This document shows positions 16,649-24,228 of a DNA stretch of 64,000 bases, piece after piece (positions within the stretch are counted from its first letter, which is position 1; each line of letters begins with the position of its first letter). The DNA is taken from contig NZ_FMAJ01000004.1 in the NCBI RefSeq assembly GCF_900094625.1, forward strand, positions 422,726 through 486,725, given 5' to 3'. Under the pieces are notes generated by a model. It ran no database searches. It was not told the origin of the DNA and saw only the letters and a program-made list of their open reading frames with translations. The DNA comes from Rhizobium aethiopicum (GTDB taxonomy: Bacteria; Pseudomonadota; Alphaproteobacteria; Rhizobiales; Rhizobiaceae). The position numbers and the translations under genes are program-made.

Positions 16649-16842
16649 GGTCTCTGCTCCGTCGTCGCCGGCGGCGTTTTCCCGTCCGGTTCGCCCGGAT
16701 GTCTCATCCACGTGAATGCAAGTGCGACAAGGCAGGCGATCAGGAAGATGGTAATGACGAATATCATCATGCGCCGCGGCGGTCCGGAGTTATCGTGGCT
16801 CATTCCTGACGGGCCGGGTCCGCCTTTCCTCACTTCGCTCAT
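16645..16842 (-). CDS. Small single-span membrane protein
   Basis: Protein of 65 aa with a glycine/proline-rich N-terminus and one membrane segment, MMIFVITIFLIACLVALAF, then a short polar tail rich in proline and threonine. Overlaps its neighbours by 4 bases at both ends (ATGA at 16839-16842 and 16645-16648). Such small membrane proteins are common among EcfG-regulated genes. Function unknown. Confidence 0.75.
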   Translation of the reverse strand: MSEVRKGGPGPSGMSHDNSGPPRRMMIFVITIFLIACLVALAFTWMRHPGEPDGKTPPATTEQRP

Positions 16843-17060
16843 GGCGCGCCCCTTTGCGGAAGTTCGGTCTCTTCATCGAGCTTCTCCTTGAGCTCGTCGA
16901 GCCGATCGCGCAGCAGCGACGCTTTCAGGCGTCTTGCCTCCATGTCCGGCACCTCAACCAGCCGGCCGCTGTCATCGGGAAGGCCCGGACCGCTTTCAGC
17001 AATCGTCTCGTTTCTGGGCCTGTCGTTCGCGCCGGTCGATATTTTCGCTTGTCTGTCCAT
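16839..17060 (-). CDS. Small acidic coiled-coil-like protein
   Basis: Hydrophilic protein of 73 aa. The C-terminal half is a charged helix (RRLKASLLRDRLDELKEKLDEE) with heptad-like leucines. ATG at 17060 is preferred over the GTG at 17063 because GGAGG lies 5 nt upstream. First gene of the three-gene operon with 4-bp overlaps; an EcfG-type promoter is 56 bp upstream. Function unknown. Confidence 0.75.
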   Translation of the reverse strand: MDRQAKISTGANDRPRNETIAESGPGLPDDSGRLVEVPDMEARRLKASLLRDRLDELKEKLDEETELPQRGAP

Positions 17061-17115
17061 CACATCCTCCGTTCAGTTCTTTGGACGGTTTCTGCGGATG
17101 CGCGCCTTTCGGCCA

Positions 17116-17140
17116 AACGACGCGGCGCTGGCGAAGTTCC
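17116..17140 (-). promoter_or_regulatory. EcfG-type promoter (GGAAC-N16-CGTT)
   Basis: Minus strand GGAAC at 17140-17136 and CGTT at 17119-17116, a full consensus match. Drives the small-protein operon 17060 to 16478. Confidence 0.7.
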
Positions 17141-17204
17141 GGAATGAGCTGGCGGCTGTCGTGACCTGCCGCGCCCAAGGTTCATCGTCAGGCTGGAGCG
17201 CAGC

Positions 17205-17229
17205 GGAACATAGAGCTCCTCCAGGTGTT
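17205..17229 (+). promoter_or_regulatory. EcfG-type promoter
   Basis: GGAAC at 17205-17209, spacer 17, GTT at 17227-17229, 29 bp before the ATG at 17258. Divergent partner of the site at 17116-17140. Confidence 0.55.
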
Positions 17230-17257
17230 GCTTTGCGTATCAATACAAGGACCGACG

Positions 17258-18064
17258 ATGACCGCGCCAAAAGCCGAACCGGGTAAAAACAATGACACGC
17301 TCATGAAAGTGAAGGCGGTTCCGGAACTCATCGATCCCGACGCCGAGCCGTTCGTGACCCAGGTCGTCCGGGAACTGGTCGGATCGCAGATCCCGTTTCT
17401 GGTCGCCGGCACCTATGCTGTCTGCGCCTACACCGGCATTTCCCGCCAGACGAAGGACTTCGACATATTTTGCAAGGCGGGCGACTACGCGCGCATCCTC
17501 GGCCATTTCAAGACGAGAGGTTACACGGTCGAAGTCGAAGACGAGCGCTGGCTCGGGAAGGTCCTGAAGGGCAACCATTTCTTCGACGTCATCTTTGCCT
17601 CCTCCAACGGGACGATGCCGGTCGGCGACGATTGGTTCGAGGATGCACGCAGAGTCAAGATGTGCGGTCACACGGTCAGGATCGTCAGCCCGACCGAGCT
17701 GGTCTGGTCGAAATGCTTTGTTCAGCTGCGCCACCGTTATGATGGCGCTGATGTCGCGCACGTCATTTTGAAGGCACATGACTCCATCGATTGGCGCAAG
17801 CTGCTGGCTTATCTGGAAGTCCACTGGGAAGTCCTTCTCATCCATCTCCTCAATTTCCGATGGATCTACCCGACGGAGCGCGACAAGATTCCGCAATGGT
17901 TGCTGGACGAGCTTCTGGACAGGCTCAAGGCGCAGCAGCAGCTGCCGCTGCCGCAAATGAAAATATGCCGCGGCCGGATGTATTCCCGCGTGGATTACGA
18001 AATCGACGTGAAGGAATGGGGTTTTGCCGATGTCGGCGGCGAAGGTGAACTGCGAGGCGATTAG
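17258..18064 (+). CDS. Nucleotidyltransferase-fold protein
   Basis: Protein of 268 aa with a minimal nucleotidyltransferase core: FLVAGTYAVCAYTGISRQTKD then DFDIF supplies the G-T helix turn and the D-x-D metal pair (about residues 48-72). FFDVIFASSNG may carry the third acid. ATG at 17258 is chosen because the frame before it overlaps the promoter. It is followed 7 bp later by the metallophosphoesterase, so the two form a pair. The fold is shared by nucleotide-transferring toxins, resistance enzymes and repair factors. The substrate is unknown; the context says stress response. Confidence 0.75.
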   Translation: MTAPKAEPGKNNDTLMKVKAVPELIDPDAEPFVTQVVRELVGSQIPFLVAGTYAVCAYTGISRQTKDFDIFCKAGDYARILGHFKTRGYTVEVEDERWLGKVLKGNHFFDVIFASSNGTMPVGDDWFEDARRVKMCGHTVRIVSPTELVWSKCFVQLRHRYDGADVAHVILKAHDSIDWRKLLAYLEVHWEVLLIHLLNFRWIYPTERDKIPQWLLDELLDRLKAQQQLPLPQMKICRGRMYSRVDYEIDVKEWGFADVGGEGELRGD

Positions 18065-18071
18065 GAGAAAT

Positions 18072-18797
18072 ATGATGGATGATCAGCGAAAGATCGTGAG
18101 AGTTGCGGCAGTGGCCGATCTCCATGTGACGGAGGACGGCGCCAAGTCCTACAAGGATCTATTCGCGGAGATTTCATCCGTCGCCGACGTCCTGGTAATT
18201 GCCGGCGACCTGACCGATCTCGGCAAGCCCAGGGAAGCCGAGCTGCTGGCGAGCGATCTTCGCCATTGTACTGTGCCGACGGTCGCCGTCCTCGGCAATC
18301 ACGATCACGAGAGCGGGCAGGTCGATGACGTCTGCCGGGTGCTGACGGATGCCGGCGTGAAGTTGCTGAACGGCCAGGCGGCCGAAGTCGCCGGCGTCGG
18401 TTTCGTCGGCGTCAAGGGATTTGCCGGCGGCTTCGGGCGCCATATGCTCGGCTCGTTCGGCGAGGCAGCGATCAAGGCGATGGTCGCCGAAAGCGTCGAG
18501 GAGTCGATGCGCCTGGAAAACGCGATGCGGCAGGTCCGCTCCGATCGTTCCCTCGTCATCCTGCACTACGCACCCATTGTTGACACGGTGGCGGGCGAGC
18601 CTCTGGAAATCTATCCGTTTCTCGGCTCTTCACGGCTCGCCGAAACCATCGACCGATTCCGGGTCAACGCAGTCGTACACGGTCACGCACATCGTGGATC
18701 TTATGAGGGCCGAACGCCGGGCGGCGCCCCCGTCTACAATGTCGCGGCCCACATTGAGAAGCCGACCGGCAAGCCATACGCGTTGCTCGAGCTCTGA
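18072..18797 (+). CDS. Calcineurin-like metallophosphoesterase
   Basis: Two-metal phosphoesterase of 241 aa. Metal-binding motifs are all visible in order: ADLHV, AGDLTD, LGNHDHE, ILHYAP and VHGHAH. The ribosome site AGGAG (18063-18067) serves ATG 18072 or the adjacent ATG 18075. Directly follows the nucleotidyltransferase gene and probably acts with it, one adding and one removing a phosphate-linked group; this pairing is inferred from position only. Confidence 0.88.
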   Translation: MMDDQRKIVRVAAVADLHVTEDGAKSYKDLFAEISSVADVLVIAGDLTDLGKPREAELLASDLRHCTVPTVAVLGNHDHESGQVDDVCRVLTDAGVKLLNGQAAEVAGVGFVGVKGFAGGFGRHMLGSFGEAAIKAMVAESVEESMRLENAMRQVRSDRSLVILHYAPIVDTVAGEPLEIYPFLGSSRLAETIDRFRVNAVVHGHAHRGSYEGRTPGGAPVYNVAAHIEKPTGKPYALLEL

Positions 18798-18815
18798 CCG
18801 GCCCGAGCATCACGA

Positions 18816-19022
18816 CTACTTGTTGGTGCGTCCCCGACTGCGCGGATCCACACCGCCCTGCGGCGTCGTATCGTTGGCTGTATCGCCTTCGACGGTGTTT
18901 TCGGCCTGCATCGCTTCGTCGTCCGACGACGAGACTATGCCACGCGAACGGCTGATGCCGGGATCGTCGGTAAGGTCGATATCGCTTGGCTTCGTAGTCT
19001 TGGCATGTTTGGGGGAGGTCAT
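18816..19022 (-). CDS. Small disordered hypothetical protein
   Basis: Protein of 68 aa, hydrophilic and rich in Ser, Thr, Asp and Gly, with no hydrophobic core; probably disordered. It contains DLTDDPGISRSRG and ends GDTANDTTPQGGVDPRSRGRTNK-like in blocks typical of rhizobial stress proteins. AAGGAG lies just before the ATG. An EcfG-type promoter is 36 bp upstream. It converges with the phosphoesterase gene. Function unknown. Confidence 0.72.
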   Translation of the reverse strand: MTSPKHAKTTKPSDIDLTDDPGISRSRGIVSSSDDEAMQAENTVEGDTANDTTPQGGVDPRSRGRTNK

Positions 19023-19057
19023 GTTTTTCTCCTTGAAACGTTGCGACCTTCCGGGTG

Positions 19058-19082
19058 AACTCGCTGCATAACCCCAGGTTCC
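19058..19082 (-). promoter_or_regulatory. EcfG-type promoter
   Basis: Minus strand GGAAC at 19082-19078 and GTT at 19060-19058, spacer 17, facing the small protein at 19022. Divergent partner of 19129-19153. Confidence 0.5.
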
Positions 19083-19128
19083 ACTGAACGGCCTATGAAG
19101 CCATCACAATGAAAGCCCCGCATCGCTG

Positions 19129-19153
19129 GGAACATTTTTCCGAAGCTGAGGTT
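19129..19153 (+). promoter_or_regulatory. EcfG-type promoter
   Basis: GGAAC at 19129-19133, spacer 17, GTT at 19151-19153. The start codon of the target dehydrogenase is 130 bp away because a RIME-like repeat occupies the leader. Confidence 0.55.
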
Positions 19154-19161
19154 GAAGCGCC

Positions 19162-19256
19162 ATTAGAGCGCTGTCCTTTCGGACGCTCAAAGGCGCTCTA
19201 ATACCTTGATCCAGGCATCGTGTTTTCCGAAAATCGCTTCCGGTTTCGGCCGATGC
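19162..19256. repeat. RIME-like element with two palindromes
   Basis: First palindrome 19162-19202: ATTAGAGCGC paired with GCGCTCTAAT and an inner GTCC-TTTC-GGAC hairpin. Second palindrome 19215-19256: GCATCG paired with CGATGC around TTTTCCGAAAA. Two adjacent large palindromes of about 100 bp in all is the layout of RIME, the rhizobial intergenic mosaic element. It lies inside the transcribed leader of the dehydrogenase gene. Confidence 0.65.
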
Positions 19257-19282
19257 GCTGGCGACCGGCGAGGAGAACCACC

Positions 19283-20452
19283 GTGAGAGCTCTGACGTGG
19301 CACGGCAAGCATGACATCCGCTGTGACAGCGTGCCCGATCCTCAGATCCAGGACGGGCGCGATGCCATCATCAAGGTCACCGCCTGCGCGATCTGCGGGT
19401 CGGACCTGCATCTCTACGACGGCGTCATGCCGGAGATGCACAACGGCGACGTCATGGGTCATGAGACGATGGGCGAGGTGGTGGAAGTCGGCAGGGACAA
19501 TACCAAACTCAAGGTCGGCGACCGCGTCGTCGTGCCCTTTACCATTTCCTGCGGCGAATGTTTCTTCTGCAAGCGCGGCTTATATTCTGGCTGCGAGCGT
19601 TCCAATCCCGATCGAGCGAAGGTTACGAAACTCTGGGGCAATTCGCCGGCGGGCCTGTTCGGTTACTCGCATCTGCTCGGCGGCTATGCCGGAGGACAGG
19701 CGGAATACCTGCGCGTGCCCTATGCCGATGTCGGCCCGATCAAGGTGCCGGCAGGGCTTTCCGACGAGCAGGTGCTCTTCCTTTCCGATATTTTCCCAAC
19801 TGGTTACATGGCGGCCGATTTCTGCAACATTCAGCCCGGCGATACGATTGCGATCTGGGGCTGCGGCCCGGTCGGCCAGATGGCAATACGTTCGGCCTTC
19901 CTGCTTGGCGCCGAACGGGTGATCGCCATCGATACGGTGCCCGAACGGCTGGCGCTTGCTGAGGCGGCCGGCGCCACTACCCTCGATTTCATGGACAAGG
20001 ACGTCTACGACCAGATCATGGAATTGACCGATGGTCGCGGTGCGGATGCCTGCATCGACGCCGTCGGAACCGAAGCCGAGGCAGCCGCCAGCTGGGATTC
20101 GCGCCTCGACCGCATCAAGGTCGCCATGTTCATGGGAACCGACCGCCCGCATGTGCTGCGTCAGGCCATCCACTGCTGCCGCAACTTCGGCACGGTCTCG
20201 ATCGTCGGCGTCTATGGCGGTTTTCTCGACAAGATCCCGATGGGTTCGGCAATCAACCGGGGCCTGACCTTCAAGATGGCGCAGACGCCGGTCCAGCACT
20301 ATTTGCCGATCCTGATGGACCGTATTGAAACGGGCGACATCGATCCCTCCTTCGTCATCACCCATCGCGGTACGCTGGAAGATGGCCCCGACCTCTACAA
20401 GACGTTTCGCGACAAGCAGGACGGATGCATCAAGGTCGTGCTGAAACCTTAA
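19283..20452 (+). CDS. Zinc-dependent alcohol dehydrogenase (glutathione-independent formaldehyde dehydrogenase-like)
   Basis: MDR-family oxidoreductase of 389 aa. Catalytic-zinc region [12 protein letters not shown] and [12 protein letters not shown]; structural-zinc cysteines in [18 protein letters not shown]-binding [18 protein letters not shown] at 19283 after GGAG gives the family's standard N-terminus [14 protein letters not shown]; the upstream frame runs through the repeat and is rejected. Followed 13 bp later by an SDR gene. Regulated by the EcfG-type promoter at 19129. Members of this long-chain type are frequent in rhizobial stress regulons; the physiological alcohol or aldehyde is not known. 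Confidence 0.88.
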   Translation: MRALTWHGKHDIRCDSVPDPQIQDGRDAIIKVTACAICGSDLHLYDGVMPEMHNGDVMGHETMGEVVEVGRDNTKLKVGDRVVVPFTISCGECFFCKRGLYSGCERSNPDRAKVTKLWGNSPAGLFGYSHLLGGYAGGQAEYLRVPYADVGPIKVPAGLSDEQVLFLSDIFPTGYMAADFCNIQPGDTIAIWGCGPVGQMAIRSAFLLGAERVIAIDTVPERLALAEAAGATTLDFMDKDVYDQIMELTDGRGADACIDAVGTEAEAAASWDSRLDRIKVAMFMGTDRPHVLRQAIHCCRNFGTVSIVGVYGGFLDKIPMGSAINRGLTFKMAQTPVQHYLPILMDRIETGDIDPSFVITHRGTLEDGPDLYKTFRDKQDGCIKVVLKP

Positions 20453-20465
20453 AGGAGAAAACCTC

Positions 20466-21266
20466 ATGGTTGATCATGAATCAGGCAAGGGCCTGGCGGT
20501 CATCACCGGCGCCTCCACCGGCATCGGCTACGAACTGGCGAAGTGTGCGGCACGGGACGGTTATGATCTCATCATCGCCGCCGACGAGGACCGCATCGAT
20601 CAGGCAGCCGCAAAGCTCAGGGAATTCGGCACGATGATAGATGCCGTCGAGGCCGATCTTTCGACGCTCGAGGGCGTGGATCGGCTCGTCGAGCGCATCA
20701 CCGCCAGCGGCCGCTCGGTCGACCTCTTGATGGCCAATGCCGGGCGGGGGCTCGGCAAGGGCTTCCTCGATCAGGATTTCGCCGAGGCGGGAAAAGTCGT
20801 CGGCACCAACATTACCGGAACGATCTATTTGATTCACCAGATCGGCAATCAGATGCGCAGCCGTGGCGAAGGCCGTATCCTGCTGACGGGCTCGATCGCC
20901 GGCTTCATGCCGGGATCCTACCAAGCCGTCTATAACGCCACCAAGGCCTTCATCAACAGCTTCTCCTTCGCGCTTCGCGAGGAGCTGAAGGATTCCGGCG
21001 TAACCGTCAGCTGCCTCATGCCGGGGGCGACAGAAACCGAATTCTTCAAACGAGCCGGGCTTTTGGACACGGCAATCGGTCAGTTGAAAAAGGACGATGC
21101 GGGCGAAGTCGCGCGCATCGGCTACGACGCAATGATGGATGGCGAAGGCGATGTCGTCAGCGGCTGGAAGAACAAGCTTCAGGCAGCCGTCGCCAATGTC
21201 ACGCCGGCAAGCGTGCTCGCCCAACAGCATGCGAAGATGGCAGAGCCGGGTTCGGGCGCAAAATAG
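20466..21266 (+). CDS. SDR-family oxidoreductase
   Basis: Classical short-chain dehydrogenase of 266 aa. Cofactor motif TGASTGIGYELAKCA (15-29), NAG motif in MANAGRG, catalytic Ser in LLTGSIAG and YNATK as the YxxxK pair. AAGGAG 9 nt before the ATG. Same operon as the zinc dehydrogenase, so it is probably stress-induced with it. Substrate unknown. Confidence 0.88.
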   Translation: MVDHESGKGLAVITGASTGIGYELAKCAARDGYDLIIAADEDRIDQAAAKLREFGTMIDAVEADLSTLEGVDRLVERITASGRSVDLLMANAGRGLGKGFLDQDFAEAGKVVGTNITGTIYLIHQIGNQMRSRGEGRILLTGSIAGFMPGSYQAVYNATKAFINSFSFALREELKDSGVTVSCLMPGATETEFFKRAGLLDTAIGQLKKDDAGEVARIGYDAMMDGEGDVVSGWKNKLQAAVANVTPASVLAQQHAKMAEPGSGAK

Positions 21267-21336
21267 ACAAGAGTGTCCTAAACGGCCGATCGCCGCCGTG
21301 ATTACGGCAGCGGTCGGAGAAGATGAGGTCGAGCGC

Positions 21337-21600
21337 TCAATCACGCTCGACAAATTTGTTGAAGCGGCTCGTCTTTCCGTCCTTTGTCTTGTCCTGATAG
21401 AGAAAGGCGAGCTTGTTTTCGTCGAAGATCTTGAAGAATTCGTCCCAGTCGATCTCGTCGAATTCCTCTTCCTTTTCTCCGAAATCGATCCGGAGAACGC
21501 CGCCTTTGCCGCGGGTCCGGATAGCCGCCGGCCTGCCGTCCCTTTCCTCCGCCCATTTGCGGATTTTCTTGTGATCCGTCGTTGTCTCAGAACTGCTCAT
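21337..21600 (-). CDS. Conserved hypothetical protein, stress-associated
   Basis: Acidic protein of 87 aa. N-terminal DHKKIRKWAEERDGRPA, a middle LRIDFGEKEEEFDEIDWDEFF and an aromatic end KLAFLYQDKTKDGKTS, a pattern seen in a family of small proteins found near rhizobial stress genes. It follows the 81-aa gene with a 32-bp gap, probably on the same transcript. Function unknown; a nucleic-acid or protein partner cannot be inferred. Confidence 0.75.
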   Translation of the reverse strand: MSSSETTTDHKKIRKWAEERDGRPAAIRTRGKGGVLRIDFGEKEEEFDEIDWDEFFKIFDENKLAFLYQDKTKDGKTSRFNKFVERD

Positions 21601-21632
21601 TGAAGCTTCCTTTCACATGATGTCGCGAGCGC

Positions 21633-21878
21633 TTACAGGAGCGGTTGTCTTTGCTTCCAGTCCCGATAGGGTGCAAGCAATCGGCCGGGATAACGCCGCT
21701 CTATCTCGCTTTCGGCCAAAGCGATCCGGGCAAGAATCTCCTCTGCTGCGCCGCCTTTGGCAGCCTCGCTCGCTTTTTCCAGATCATTCATGATCACGAA
21801 CAATTCGTCCTCCGTCATCGCCTCAAGGCGGGAGACGAAATCTTCGACCGGTTCGCTGGTAAGTGGATTGGTGGACAC
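21633..21878 (-). CDS. Small hypothetical protein
   Basis: Helical soluble protein of 81 aa rich in Glu, Ala and Leu (DFVSRLEAMTEDELFVIMND, EEILARIALAESEIERRYPG). No recognised domain. An EcfG-type promoter is 27 bp upstream, so it heads a two-gene stress operon with the 87-aa gene. Confidence 0.7.
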   Translation of the reverse strand: MSTNPLTSEPVEDFVSRLEAMTEDELFVIMNDLEKASEAAKGGAAEEILARIALAESEIERRYPGRLLAPYRDWKQRQPLL

Positions 21879-21904
21879 TGGCGCCTCTTCGCTGATGCCT
21901 GTCC

Positions 21905-21929
21905 AACTTCGCTTCTCGTACTAAGTTCC
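21905..21929 (-). promoter_or_regulatory. EcfG-type promoter
   Basis: Minus strand GGAAC at 21929-21925, spacer 17, GTT at 21907-21905; faces the 81-aa gene at 21878. Confidence 0.55.
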
Positions 21930-21952
21930 ACCGACAGACCGGCAAAAAGGGA

Positions 21953-23851
21953 TCACACGGCCTCCTGCTCTTCCCGATATAATCGCCAGGGAACCGTCGC
22001 CACCGTCAGACGAGCCCCTCCGCGCTTGACCAGATTTGCCCTAAGCCGCCCTGCCCTGTTCATATGCAGCAGCTTCTGCCACCACTTGTCTTTCACCGTC
22101 TCGGGGATGAGAACCGCCACCCGCCGTTCCGGACTATCGGCATCGAGCTTTTCGATCAGCCGCAGGAGCGGTTCATGCAGTTGCCGATAGGGCGCAGGGA
22201 TGAACATGAGTCTCGGCGGCTTCAGTCCATGCGCGGCGATCGGTTCTTCCACCTCGACACGCCATTCCTCGCGCAGCGCGTTTTCACGTTCATCCCGCTC
22301 CGGACCGCCGAGACGGATCAAATGGACGGCGACCACATCAGGCGAGATCGTCAGGGCAAACTTGATGGCACGTTCACTCAATCTGTTCCAGGTTTCGGTG
22401 ACAACCAGGACGGTCGGCGGCTCGACGTCTTCAATGGTGATCGGACCGGGCTTGCGCAATTCGCGCTGGAGCGATCGATAATAGTTTTTGATCGATTTCA
22501 GGATGACGATCGTGACCGGCACGGTAATCAATGTGATCCACGCGCCTTCCGCAAATTTCGCAATCAGGATGATGACGAGCGCAACGGCGGTCGATGCGGC
22601 ACCGACAGCGTTCATCGTCAGTTTCGCGGCATGTCTCCTGGATTGGCGGCGCCAGTGAACAGTCATGCCTGCCTGAGAAATCGTGAACGTCAAGAATGCG
22701 CCGATCGCAAAGAGCGGGATCAGATGATCGGTGATCCCTCCGAAGACGGTCAGAAGCAGCGCGGCGCAGCCGGAAAGAAAGATGATGCCGGCTGTAAATA
22801 CCAGCCGGCGTCCCGGCTGAGCGAAGGCCTTAGGCAGATAGCCATCGGCGGCGACCATCTGGCAAAGACGGGGGAAGCCGACGAAGCTGGTATTGGCCGA
22901 CAGGCAAAGGACGCTGAGAAGGCTTGCCATAGCGATATAGTAGAAAGAGCCATGGCCGGCGATCGCGGCAATCAGCTGCGACAGCACGCTCTGATAGCCC
23001 TCTTTCGTCTGATCCATTGCGCCGATCTCGAAGACGGTGGCGATGGCGGCAATACCGCCGAGAAGCAGACCGAGAATAACGACGATGACAGTGAGCGTGA
23101 TATAGGCGTTGCGCATAACGGGCTGCCTGAAGGACCCCATTCCGTTGGAAACGGCTTCCACTCCCGTCATTGCCGTGCAGCCGCTGGCGAATGCATGCAT
23201 AAGCAGCCATATGGTCGCGCCCTGTGCTACCGGGCCCAGCGGAGGCGGAGGGACGACGGGAGAAGGCCTCTCTCCCATCAGGATTTCGATCAGGCCATAG
23301 CCGATGGCGCCCAGGAAGCACACGATGAAGACGTAGGTCGGCAAGGCAAACAGCCAGCCTGCTTCTCCCGTTCCTCGCAGATTGGCGAGCATGACGACGA
23401 GGACGATTCCAAGGCAGAGAGGCAGGATGTATGGATGAAGGTCGGGCGCCGCCGAGACGAGCGCCCCAACGCCTGCCGAAACCCCGACCGCGACGTTCAA
23501 GACGTAGTCGATCATCAAGGCCGCCGCAGCAAGCAGGCTCGGATATTCTCCGAGATTCTCCTTGGCCACCACGTAGGCACCGCCACTCGTCGGATACGCG
23601 GCGAGCGTCTGCCGGTATGAGAAATAGAGGATCGCCAGTAGCGTGATGATGCAACCCATGACCGGGCCGATATAGAACAAGCCGAGCGCGCCGAGCGGAA
23701 TGAGAATGGTGAGCGCCGCTTCCGGGCCGTAGGACGACGATCCCAAGCCATCCAGTCCCATGGCGGGCACTGCTTCTATCCAACCAATTTTCTTGTCTTC
23801 GTGCTCGCGATTGGCGAGACGCCGACCAAACAGGAGGGTACTGACGTTCAA
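21953..23851 (-). CDS. APC-superfamily amino acid permease-like transporter
   Basis: Inner-membrane transporter of 632 aa. Residues about 25-470 have roughly 12 hydrophobic spans; GLDGLGSSSYGPEAAL and YPTSGGAYVVAKENLGEYPSLL are the substrate-site signatures of the APC fold. Residues about 480-632 are a soluble C-terminal domain (VLVVTETWNRLSERAIKFAL, VHLIRLGG) of universal-stress-like alpha/beta type. TTG at 23851 with GAGGA 8 nt upstream is the likely start (NVSTLLFGRRLANREHEDKK), since the frame upstream of it is promoter DNA. An EcfG-type promoter is 35 bp away. The substrate is not defined. Confidence 0.84.
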   Translation of the reverse strand: MNVSTLLFGRRLANREHEDKKIGWIEAVPAMGLDGLGSSSYGPEAALTILIPLGALGLFYIGPVMGCIITLLAILYFSYRQTLAAYPTSGGAYVVAKENLGEYPSLLAAAALMIDYVLNVAVGVSAGVGALVSAAPDLHPYILPLCLGIVLVVMLANLRGTGEAGWLFALPTYVFIVCFLGAIGYGLIEILMGERPSPVVPPPPLGPVAQGATIWLLMHAFASGCTAMTGVEAVSNGMGSFRQPVMRNAYITLTVIVVILGLLLGGIAAIATVFEIGAMDQTKEGYQSVLSQLIAAIAGHGSFYYIAMASLLSVLCLSANTSFVGFPRLCQMVAADGYLPKAFAQPGRRLVFTAGIIFLSGCAALLLTVFGGITDHLIPLFAIGAFLTFTISQAGMTVHWRRQSRRHAAKLTMNAVGAASTAVALVIILIAKFAEGAWITLITVPVTIVILKSIKNYYRSLQRELRKPGPITIEDVEPPTVLVVTETWNRLSERAIKFALTISPDVVAVHLIRLGGPERDERENALREEWRVEVEEPIAAHGLKPPRLMFIPAPYRQLHEPLLRLIEKLDADSPERRVAVLIPETVKDKWWQKLLHMNRAGRLRANLVKRGGARLTVATVPWRLYREEQEAV

Positions 23852-23885
23852 GTTTAGTTCCTCATCGGACGACAGGAGCACTACC

Positions 23886-23910
23886 AACAACCAGCGGTCT
23901 CTCGGGTTCC
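23886..23910 (-). promoter_or_regulatory. EcfG-type promoter
   Basis: Minus strand GGAAC at 23910-23906, spacer 17, GTT at 23888-23886; faces the APC permease at 23851. Divergent partner of 24179-24204. Confidence 0.55.
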
Positions 23911-24178
23911 CGGAGCCCGGGCACAGGAAGGACAGGAGGAGATGGGCACTCCGGCGGACCGGCCCCTGACGTCTCAACAACGGACACTGCGCGGATTTAT
24001 ACGGAAAATTGGTATTGCGCGAATGCCGCGAGCGGAGGAGAGCGACCTGCGGAAATTCGGCGATCGGCGACCCGCGCAGGAAATCGATGCCGTGCCGACG
24101 GGCCGCGATCCGGCTGTCCCCGCAAGCCATGGCAGCAGCGAGCCCAATCCCTGGTAGGACCATCGGTCCTATTGCCGC

Positions 24179-24204
24179 GGAACAACAACCTGCTTTCGGC
24201 GGTT
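24179..24204 (+). promoter_or_regulatory. EcfG-type promoter (N18 spacing)
   Basis: GGAAC at 24179-24183, spacer 18, GTT at 24202-24204; 25 bp before the ATG at 24229. Confidence 0.5.
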
Positions 24205-24228
24205 CTCCTCCAGAGCGGAGGTGATCCC

